From Rickettsiales bacterium (GTDB taxonomy: Bacteria > Pseudomonadota > Alphaproteobacteria > Rs-D84), in NCBI GenBank assembly GCA_031259745.1, contig JAIRLB010000065.1:1-5509 (forward strand): a stretch of DNA of 5,509 nt, written 5' to 3'. Shown here one piece after another: positions 1-5,045 of this stretch. Numbering within the stretch: position 1 is the stretch's first letter; every line of letters starts with the position of its first letter. Made by a program: the position numbers and the translations under genes. The notes beneath the pieces are model-generated. The model did no database searches and had not been told where the DNA came from. It was given only the letters and a program-made list of their open reading frames with translations.

Positions 1-181
1 CAGCCGGCAGGCGCGTTTCTTTTAGTATGGCGTCCAAAGACGGCATTTGCAGGAAAACAATCAGAACATACACCGCCATTGCCGCGGCTATGACCATAGC
101 GCAGTTAAAGGCATATCCGATCAGACGCCATTTCCAGAACGTTTTTTTCTTTTCATCGATAACTTCCGGTTTCTTTTTCAT
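1..181 (-). CDS. Probable class A penicillin-binding protein (PBP1A-like), N-terminal 60 residues only
   Basis: The reading frame runs from ATG at 181-179 off the left edge of the window. The 60 visible residues show a Lys-rich cytoplasmic start (MKKKPEVIDEKKK), a WKWRLIGY border, one transmembrane helix at about residues 22-44, and then MPSLDAILKETRLPA. Bitopic class A penicillin-binding proteins begin this way: a short basic tail, one membrane anchor, then a Pro-rich 'LP-D/S-L...RxP' linker before the glycosyltransferase 51 domain. Such proteins polymerise and cross-link peptidoglycan on the periplasmic face. No catalytic motif lies inside the window, so the family call rests on topology and the linker; another bitopic membrane protein is possible. 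Upstream ATG 184-186 is unusable because TGA follows after one codon. No clear Shine-Dalgarno precedes ATG 181. The start lies 16 bp after the end of the decayed frame upstream. Confidence 0.55.
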   Translation of the reverse strand, partial: MKKKPEVIDEKKKTFWKWRLIGYAFNCAMVIAAAMAVYVLIVFLQMPSLDAILKETRLPA

Positions 182-191
182 CTCATGGGGA

Positions 192-197
192 ATTATA
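192..197 (-). promoter_or_regulatory. Possible -10 box for the PBP-like gene
   Basis: The minus strand reads TATAAT here, 10 bp before the ATG of the PBP-like gene. I see no good -35 hexamer 16-18 bp upstream. If used, transcription would start about 4 nt before the start codon, giving a nearly leaderless mRNA; this would fit the lack of a Shine-Dalgarno. A second minus-strand candidate, TATACT at 227-232, would leave a leader of about 40 nt. In AT-rich DNA such matches arise by chance. Confidence 0.25.
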
Positions 198-681
198 TCA
201 TAAACAGCATTGCGTGTGCGACATAAAGTATAATAGTGGCTGATTTGATATATTAAATTGAAAATAAAGGTTGATTCCTTTTTCTATCAAAAAATTTGCA
301 TAAATTCTAACAAAGTCTATAATTGTTATATCATTCATATTAAAACCATTAAATCCCTCAACAATAATAGCTTTAAGGAAAACTTTTTCAGTTTTTGCTT
401 GTAATGTCGTAAATTCAGCTGATTATTCAAATGTAAAACCAGTCAAACTATTTTCTTGCAAATGTTCGATACGTATATAAAATTTATATTTATCTATAAT
501 TTTTGATATTTGAGCAAATGCATCTTTTAATAGTGATATATCCAAATCTCTATTTTCGCCCTCTGCATTCCCATATTCAACATCAATATAGGAAATTTGT
601 TCGTTTATTTTGTCACAACAGTCTTTTTCGTCCTCAGAAATATATATCAAATATAATAGTTTAATATTTTCTGAAAATCAT
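198..681 (-). pseudogene. AT-rich decaying gene of unknown function, split by an in-frame TAA
   Basis: One minus-strand frame is open from 677 down to 426 (from FSENIKLLYL through ISEDEKDCCDKINEQ to ENSLTGFTFE), meets TAA at 425-423, then stays open in the same frame for 74 codons (SAEFTTLQAKTEK to LLYFMSHTQCCL) to TGA at 200-198. Two long open stretches in one frame, in DNA this AT-rich, are unlikely by chance, so I read this as one former gene of roughly 160 residues. The start is also damaged. The frame is closed upstream by TGA at 680-678, and the only early initiator is TTG at 650 without a Shine-Dalgarno. An ATG at 681-679 is out of frame, but deleting one base from the T run at 667-670 would join it as M-I-F-R-N-I-K-L-L. 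Predicted structure by eye is mixed alpha/beta, with no signal peptide, membrane helix or known motif. I do not recognise the family. The first part (423-650) may still be expressed as a 75-residue protein. Confidence 0.5.
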
Positions 682-710
682 ATCCGCTTTGAACAATATT
701 GTATAATATC

Positions 711-766
711 GAAAGACAATCTACCCGCATATCGAATGGGAAGCCGCACGGCAAGTCGCCCCATCT
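711..766. other. GC-richer structured segment; possible small RNA body or part of a dispersed repeat
   Basis: This short stretch is clearly GC-richer than the AT-rich DNA on both sides. On the plus strand ATGGG (736-740) can pair with CCCAT (760-764), enclosing a small GCC/GGC hairpin (743-745 with 750-752). A plus-strand TATAAT lies just upstream at 702-707, and a strong hairpin with a T-rich tail follows at 767-816. A transcript of about 100 nt from roughly 714 to 816 is therefore conceivable. I see no good -35 box, and the sequence does not resemble SRP RNA, 6S RNA or tmRNA as I know them. All six frames give short protein-like strings, none with a convincing start. A repeat-element fragment is an equally good reading. 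Confidence 0.25.
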
Positions 767-816
767 ACAAATATTCAAACCGCGTGGTGCCACGCGGTTT
801 GAATATTTGTGCTTTT
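767..816 (+). terminator. Perfect 20-bp hairpin followed by a T-rich stretch
   Basis: Positions 767-786 and 791-810 are exact reverse complements around the 4-base loop GTGC. The core is GC-rich (ACCGCGTG/CACGCGGT) and the outer part AT-rich (ACAAATATTCAA/TTGAATATTTGT). GCTTTTATT follows on the plus strand, as in an intrinsic terminator; on the minus strand GTAGATGGGG follows, so the T tract serves plus-strand transcription only. No clear plus-strand gene ends here, so it would terminate either an unknown small RNA or read-through towards recG. A perfect stem this long is more than a terminator needs, so a palindromic repeat element is a serious alternative. Confidence 0.5.
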
Positions 817-820
817 ATTA

Positions 821-849
821 TTGAATAACTTACATATTTTGACTACATT
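821..849 (+). promoter_or_regulatory. Weak candidate promoter for recG
   Basis: TTGAAT (821-826) and TACATT (844-849) are spaced 17 bp apart, each matching its consensus at four of six positions. Transcription would begin only a few bases before the recG ATG at 858. The hairpin just upstream suggests that recG needs its own promoter in this gap. The match is poor and the DNA is AT-rich, so this is only a guess. Confidence 0.2.
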
Positions 850-857
850 TCCAATAG

Positions 858-2921
858 ATGAAGAAAGATGTATTCGATTTTCTAAATACAGACCTGCAAT
901 TTATCAAGGGCGTGGGGCCGGTCTTGGCATCCAGATTCAATGATCTATTGGGCAGCCGCAGGGTTCTGGACTTTTTGCTGCACAAGCCGTCTTATGTACG
1001 CGCGCGCGAAATCCGGGACAGCGCATCCGGATCGGAACCGGGCGATATCATCACGGTGTCCGTCATGGTGAAATCTCACAAAACGGGCGGCGTGTTCCGC
1101 GGCCGCCGCACACCAACCCAAATCCTGTGTCATGACAGGCTGGGCGGGAACGTCGTCATTCAATTCTTTAATGTGAATTTCCTGGATTATTGGCTGCAAA
1201 AATTGCCTGTCGGCAGCATGCGCATCGTCAGCGGCAAAGTGGACTTTAACAGCCGGGGCGATGCGGTTATCAATCATCCGGAATTTATTGAAACGCCGGA
1301 AAATGCGGACAAGATTCCGGCTATTCAGGCAGTGTATCCCGCGGGCGAGGGCATCACCCAGAAATCATTCGCAAACATCCGCGATCAGATTTTCGCAAAT
1401 TTGGATGAAAAGCTGCACTTTGACGAGGCCCAGGCAGAATTTCACGAATTCTTTGCCGCCCTGCGCCGCGTGCATTTTCCGGAATGCGCCGAAGACTTGC
1501 TGCCGAATTCCCGGGCTGTGATGAAATTGGCATACTGCGAATTGCTCGCGCATCAATCGGCTATCGCAATCAGCCGCCGCCAAAGACAAGAAGAACGCTG
1601 TAAACGCTTGCCGCGTGAGAAAAAACACGATTTGCTGTCAAAATTTTACGAGATTCTGCCATTTTCGCTGACGGGCGCCCAAGAACGCGTCATCTCGGAA
1701 ATTTTTGACGATATGAAAAAGCCCGTTCCAATGATGCGCTTGGTCCAAGGCGATGTCGGCAGCGGCAAGACCATCGTCGCATTGGCCGCCGCGACCGCAA
1801 TGGCAGAAACCGGCGCGCAAACCGCATTGCTGGCCCCGACTGATACCCTGGCCCAGCAGCATTACGCCAAGTTAAAGCCCATCTGCGACAAGCTTGGGAT
1901 TTTCTGCGATATCCTGACCGGCCGCGACAAGGGAAAGTTGCGCAATGAAAAGCTGATATCGTTGCGGTCAGGACGCACAAAACTGGTTATCGGAACGCAT
2001 GCTCTATTTTCCGAAGATGTCGAATACAAGGATTTGGGCCTGGTGATTATTGACGAACAACATCGTTTTGGCGTGGCTCAGCGCGAGGCGATACGAATAA
2101 AAGGAACCAATCCGGACTTTCTGGCATTATCCGCGACGCCGATACCAAGAACGCTGTCCATGACCGTTTATGGCGACATGGATATTTCGATTATCAACGA
2201 AAAGCCCGCAGGGCGCCTGACGATTAAGACGACAAAGCTTTCCGCAACCCGCGCGGACGAGCTGACTGCAAGACTATTGCCCCAGATCGCGAACGGGGCC
2301 AAAGTTTTCTGGGTTTGCCCGCTGGTAGCAGAATCCGAAACATCGGATTTGATGGCGGCCGAGGGGCGCCATGCGTTCTTAAAAAAACATTTTCCCGATG
2401 CGGGCCTGGTTCATGGCAAGATGGATAAAAAACAGCGCGACAAGATTATGGACGAATTCGCGCGTTCTGATTCCAAAATGCGTGTATTGGTTTCGACCAC
2501 AGTTATAGAAGTCGGAATCGACGTGCCATCGGCCTCGATCATGGTTATTGAAAATGCCGAGCGCTTTGGGCTGGCCGCATTGCATCAGCTGCGCGGCCGG
2601 GTTGGCCGCGGTTCTGTGCAATCGTTCTGCATTTTGATGTTCAGCAGAAATATTACCGAAGACGGGTCAAAGCGGCTGGATGTGCTGACTGAAACAGACG
2701 ACGGATTTATAATCGCTGAACAAGATCTGATGATGCGCGGCATCGGCGAATTGCTAGGAACGCGGCAGTCCGGCTGGATTGCATATAACTTTGTCGATTA
2801 CCGCGAGCACAGGGATCTGTTCAAATTGGCCAGTTTGCATGCGTCCCAAATGAACGAACTGACGCCGTGGACGCGCGATTTGATGTTTATGTTCGGCCAG
2901 GAATTAAAGGTAAAGGCATAA
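858..2921 (+). CDS. recG: ATP-dependent DNA helicase RecG
   Basis: This 687-residue protein is full length (E. coli RecG has 693). RecG is a superfamily 2 translocase that remodels stalled forks and branched DNA, driving fork regression and Holliday junction migration. The N-terminus has the helix-hairpin-helix-like IKGVGPVLASR (residues 16-26). An OB-fold wedge follows at about 60-150. Helicase motifs are intact: Walker A GDVGSGKT (298-305), Walker B DEQH (399-402), motif III SATPIPRT (425-432), motif V STTVIEVGIDVP (546-557) and motif VI QLRGRVGRG (577-585). The TRG translocation motif reads RGIGELLGTRQSG (627-639), with Ile where Pro is usual in RGPGE. ATG 858 fits the expected N-terminus, although only weak Shine-Dalgarno sequence (CCAATAG) precedes it. 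Its TAA overlaps the next gene's ATG by one base (TAATG), which suggests translational coupling. Confidence 0.97.
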   Translation: MKKDVFDFLNTDLQFIKGVGPVLASRFNDLLGSRRVLDFLLHKPSYVRAREIRDSASGSEPGDIITVSVMVKSHKTGGVFRGRRTPTQILCHDRLGGNVVIQFFNVNFLDYWLQKLPVGSMRIVSGKVDFNSRGDAVINHPEFIETPENADKIPAIQAVYPAGEGITQKSFANIRDQIFANLDEKLHFDEAQAEFHEFFAALRRVHFPECAEDLLPNSRAVMKLAYCELLAHQSAIAISRRQRQEERCKRLPREKKHDLLSKFYEILPFSLTGAQERVISEIFDDMKKPVPMMRLVQGDVGSGKTIVALAAATAMAETGAQTALLAPTDTLAQQHYAKLKPICDKLGIFCDILTGRDKGKLRNEKLISLRSGRTKLVIGTHALFSEDVEYKDLGLVIIDEQHRFGVAQREAIRIKGTNPDFLALSATPIPRTLSMTVYGDMDISIINEKPAGRLTIKTTKLSATRADELTARLLPQIANGAKVFWVCPLVAESETSDLMAAEGRHAFLKKHFPDAGLVHGKMDKKQRDKIMDEFARSDSKMRVLVSTTVIEVGIDVPSASIMVIENAERFGLAALHQLRGRVGRGSVQSFCILMFSRNITEDGSKRLDVLTETDDGFIIAEQDLMMRGIGELLGTRQSGWIAYNFVDYREHRDLFKLASLHASQMNELTPWTRDLMFMFGQELKVKA

Positions 2922-4219
2922 TGCGAAAGTTCTTGATTTTTTGTTTTTTATCCCTGTTTTCCACGGCCGGTTTTGCCGAAACATTGATTAACGACACCGA
3001 AACGGAAAATTTGCTGATGGAGTTGGTTTCGCCTTTGGCGCGTGCCGCCGACATTCCAGAGAGCAGATTGAAAATCCGCATAGTGAACAGCGATGAATTT
3101 AATGCTTTCGTAAAAGGCGGCGAAGAAGTATTCGTTTACACGGGACTGCTGACGCAAATCAAATCGCCCGCCGCCTTGCAGGCCGTCATAGCGCACGAGT
3201 TGGGGCATACCTTGGGCGGACATTTGGTTCAAATGTCCGCGCGCATGGACGCGGAGTTAAAGCGCGCGCTGATCATCCAGGCCCTGGGCGTCGGTCTGAT
3301 GGCCGCGGGCGGCAACCCTATGGCGGGCGCGGGGGTTTTGGCTGGTTCTGCTGGCATCACGCAGCAATCAATGCTGGCGTTTTCGCGTGACGAGGAAAGA
3401 ATGGCAGATGATCTGGGCCTTGATTTGATGATCAAGGCGGAATTGGATGCGCACGAATTCATCGAAGTATTCGAACAAATGCGCGAGATGACGGGCGCGG
3501 CCGAATCAAAAGCAAACCCGAACCGCATCAACCATCCATTAACCGCCGAGAGATTAAAGAATGTGAAAGAGAAAATCTCGACGTTGCGCATCAGAAACCA
3601 GCGGTCTGTTATTCCCGCGCAGGCGGGAACAGAAATCAGAAACAATTATGAAATGGTCAGGGCAAAGCTTGTCGGATATCTGGACAGCGCGGCGCGCGTC
3701 AAGGAACTTTATCCGAGTTCGGATAAATCAGACCCGGCGATTTATGCGCGGGCAATTGCAAATATGCGCGTTGGAAATTTGGCGGGCGCCAAAGTCGGAA
3801 CCCAGACGCTGATTTCACGCAATCCGAAAAATCCTTATTTTTACGAACTGACGGGGGATATAGAATATCAGTACGGCCATTACGACGACAGCGTTGACGC
3901 CTATGAACAAAGTCTGAAATTGTCGAAAAACGCGCCCCAGATTCAAACGGCTTTGGCACTGGTGCTGAGCGAACGCAGAAAAACTGGCGACATCGAACGC
4001 GCGATAGAATTGTGCAAGCATGCGATTTTGAAAGAGCCCATACCACTGACATATTGGGTTTTGGCGCGCGTCGAAACGCCGGGCAAATCCGATTGGGCGA
4101 TGGCGGAATATCACAATATGAACGGCAATAAAAAAGAAGCGAAAAAGCATGCGAAAAAAGCGCGGGGCATCCTGCCGCAGAATTCGCCCGAATATATCAA
4201 ATCCGGGGAACTGTTATAA
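2921..4219 (+). CDS. Secreted M48 family zinc metalloprotease with C-terminal TPR repeats (BepA-like)
   Basis: The 432-residue product starts with a Sec signal peptide (MRKFLIFCFLSLFSTAGFA, likely cut after residue 19), placing it in the periplasm. The M48 domain has HELGH (92-96) with two zinc ligands and the catalytic Glu93. The third ligand is Glu159 in the ExxxD pattern of SRDEERMADDLG (155-166). A Gly/Ala-rich hydrophobic stretch lies at 121-146. TPR-like helices occupy about 272-375, including NPYFYELTGDIEYQYGHYDD. The C-terminal ILPQNSPEY is also usual for alphaproteobacterial relatives. BepA-type proteins police outer-membrane protein assembly and degrade stalled substrates; that role is inferred here. 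ATG 2921 is chosen over the in-frame ATG at 2867 because it exposes the signal peptide, has AAAGG (2912-2916) at good spacing and forms the TAATG junction with recG. Residues 227-241 come from an inserted palindromic element plus its duplicated target; both zinc motifs are untouched. Confidence 0.9.
   Translation: MRKFLIFCFLSLFSTAGFAETLINDTETENLLMELVSPLARAADIPESRLKIRIVNSDEFNAFVKGGEEVFVYTGLLTQIKSPAALQAVIAHELGHTLGGHLVQMSARMDAELKRALIIQALGVGLMAAGGNPMAGAGVLAGSAGITQQSMLAFSRDEERMADDLGLDLMIKAELDAHEFIEVFEQMREMTGAAESKANPNRINHPLTAERLKNVKEKISTLRIRNQRSVIPAQAGTEIRNNYEMVRAKLVGYLDSAARVKELYPSSDKSDPAIYARAIANMRVGNLAGAKVGTQTLISRNPKNPYFYELTGDIEYQYGHYDDSVDAYEQSLKLSKNAPQIQTALALVLSERRKTGDIERAIELCKHAILKEPIPLTYWVLARVETPGKSDWAMAEYHNMNGNKKEAKKHAKKARGILPQNSPEYIKSGELL
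3590..3643 (+). repeat. Palindromic 'VIPAQAG' element inserted in frame, flanked by 9-bp direct repeats
   Basis: The 9-mer ATCAGAAAC occurs at 3590-3598 and again at 3635-3643. Between them lie 36 bp (3599-3634) built on a palindrome: TTCCCGC (3612-3618), loop GCAG, GCGGGAA (3623-3629), with outer TCTG (3605-3608) and CAGA (3630-3633) also able to pair. The core ATTCCCGCGCAGGCGGGAA is the common small palindrome scattered through many proteobacterial genomes, often seen translated as VIPAQAGIQ. Here it reads SVIPAQAGTE (residues 229-238). The direct repeats look like a target-site duplication. Removing 45 bp (element plus one copy) restores ...TLRIRNNYEMVRAKL..., which closely resembles relatives at this junction. 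The insertion sits in the linker between the protease and TPR domains and keeps the frame (15 codons). Confidence 0.85.
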
Positions 4220-4234
4220 AAATTGAAAACGTAA

Positions 4235-4441
4235 ATAATATTCCTGCGTAAAAAAGCGTTTTTGAATATGGCGATTTTGGGATTGTCAGCAAGAATCATT
4301 TGAGGCGACGCAATTGCCGGCCGCGAGGATATGGCTTTTGACACGCCGAACTTGCAGATGTTTCTGCGGGATGAAGCGTTTGACCGGTTAATTCAAGCAA
4401 GGGATATGGAAAACTTCAAGGAACAAATGTTTTTATTTTGA
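4235..4441 (+). pseudogene. Short broken reading frame of unknown origin
   Basis: One plus-strand frame runs from 4235 (IIFLRKKAFLNMAILGLSA, then RII) to a TGA at 4301-4303 and continues in the same frame to TGA at 4439-4441 (GDAIAGREDMAFDTPNLQMF, then LRDEAFDRLIQARDMENFKE). The second half, especially 4304-4420, has the base composition and residue mix of the real genes here, unlike the AT-rich DNA that follows. ATG 4331 would give only 36 residues, and no Shine-Dalgarno is evident. I do not recognise the family. The likely reading is the remnant of a gene that once followed the protease, broken by at least one stop and cut at both ends. A genuine small protein starting at 4331 cannot be excluded. 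Confidence 0.35.
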
Positions 4442-4477
4442 TTCTGCATGTTTTATAGGATATTTTTCGTTTTCTGC

Positions 4478-4505
4478 TTGATTTCATATAAAATAGTCAT
4501 AATAT
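4478..4505 (+). promoter_or_regulatory. Candidate promoter upstream of the TPS exoprotein stump
   Basis: TTGATT (4478-4483) and TAATAT (4500-4505) are 16 bp apart in an AT-rich stretch. An alternative -10, TATAAA at 4487-4492, matches the consensus better but lacks a -35. Either would give a leader of about 45-65 nt before ATG 4557. Apart from this, 4442-4556 holds nothing I can identify. Confidence 0.22.
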
Positions 4506-4556
4506 ATCAACCAAGTTATTCAACTTAAATCGTTTTGATTACTGGGCTGGTTTGCT

Positions 4557-4967
4557 ATGTCTTACGATAATGATGTTCTTAAAAAGTTAAAAAGCTGGTT
4601 TAGTTTTCTTGTCCTTATTGTCCTGCTGCCGTTCGGGGTGGTGTTTTTCAATAGAAAAAAGATTATTTCCGCATTTAAGCCAAAACAAATTCTCGCGCAA
4701 TTTATGGCGTTTTCTCTGATATTTACCCAGACCGCATGGGCATTCAACGACATAGTTCCGCCTCAGAACACCAATGACATGCCGGTGGATTATATTGTCG
4801 TTGATCCTGAGCGAGCTTGGAACGCCTTTGCAGACCGGGCGCAGAATGGAATGCCGATTGTAAATATAAACGCCGCCAGCAATGGTGGCGTTTCTGCTAA
4901 TTACTATCGTGATTTTAATGTAAATGAAGAAAACCTGATATTGAACAACCTATTGTTGGCAACCTAG
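4557..4967 (+). CDS. Truncated N-terminus of a two-partner-secretion exoprotein (FhaB/CdiA type)
   Basis: The 136-residue product has an extended signal region: a hydrophobic stretch at 15-32, a basic linker (NRKKIISAFKPK, 32-43), then a second hydrophobic stretch ending TAWA (cleavage likely after residue 62). This recalls the long signal peptides of two-partner-secretion proteins. The following part matches the start of the TPS domain: NGMPIVNINAASNGGVSANYYRDFNVNEENLILNN (97-131), in line with the family pattern of PxVNIxxPxxxGVSxNxYxxFNVxxxGLILNN. Intact family members are exported through a TpsB/CdiB pore and have a TPS domain of about 250 residues plus a shaft of a thousand or more. Here TAG follows immediately, so the product cannot work as an exoprotein. 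Shifting frame at about 4949 gives PIVGNLVHIQSQLS before TAA 4991-4993, and 'SQL' recalls the next conserved TPS segment (TQLxG). This suggests a frameshift plus loss of the 3' part. The Shine-Dalgarno is weak (GGGCTGG, 4543-4549). No transporter gene is in the window. Confidence 0.7.
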   Translation: MSYDNDVLKKLKSWFSFLVLIVLLPFGVVFFNRKKIISAFKPKQILAQFMAFSLIFTQTAWAFNDIVPPQNTNDMPVDYIVVDPERAWNAFADRAQNGMPIVNINAASNGGVSANYYRDFNVNEENLILNNLLLAT

Positions 4968-5015
4968 TTCACATACAATCACAGTTAAGTTAATCGTCCT
5001 TTTCCCTTATAAATA

Positions 5016-5045
5016 AAACAAAAGCCCCAATCGGGGCCTTTGTTT
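5016..5045. terminator. Bidirectional intrinsic terminator between convergent genes
   Basis: AAACAAA (5016-5022) pairs with TTTGTTT (5039-5045), then one A/C mismatch, then GCCCC (5024-5028) pairs with GGGGC (5033-5037) around loop AATC. On the minus strand TTTTGTTTTATTTAT follows the GC stem; on the plus strand the tail is CTTTGTTTA. The structure ends the minus-strand synthetase gene, overlapping its TAA (5046-5044), and would also stop transcription leaving the exoprotein stump. Confidence 0.85.

Noticed and set aside
678..764. Minus-strand frame MGRLAVRLPIRYAG... in phase with the decayed gene through TGA 680-678
   Set aside because: It would join only if TGA were read as Trp or mutated. 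Its composition follows the GC-richer segment, and recG and other genes use TGG for Trp with no internal TGA, so there is no sign of a recoded genome.
610..828. 72-codon plus-strand open frame crossing the 20-bp hairpin
   Set aside because: It runs antisense to the better-supported AT-rich minus-strand frame, changes composition midway and reads through the palindrome; no start signal or family resemblance.
945..1277. 110-codon minus-strand open frame within recG
   Set aside because: It is antisense to the well-conserved RecG wedge domain, with no start signal; a by-product of codon composition.
2867..2920. Longer in-frame start (ATG 2867) for the M48 protease, adding 18 residues
   Set aside because: It would bury the signal peptide behind a charged 18-residue extension inside recG, while ATG 2921 has a good Shine-Dalgarno and the TAATG junction.
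3229..3645. 138-codon minus-strand open frame opposite the protease gene
   Set aside because: It is a shadow of the coding strand; its start (ISVPACAGITD) is just the reverse reading of the palindromic element.
4250..4265. AAAAAAGCGTTTTT after the protease gene as a terminator
   Set aside because: The stem would be purely A-T around a 3-base loop, too weak to be called an intrinsic terminator.
4869..4892. Inverted repeat AACGCCGCC/GGTGGCGTT followed by TTT inside the exoprotein stump, resembling a terminator
   Set aside because: It encodes the conserved NINAASNGGV stretch of the TPS domain, so protein constraint explains it; it contains a G-T mismatch and a poor T tract.
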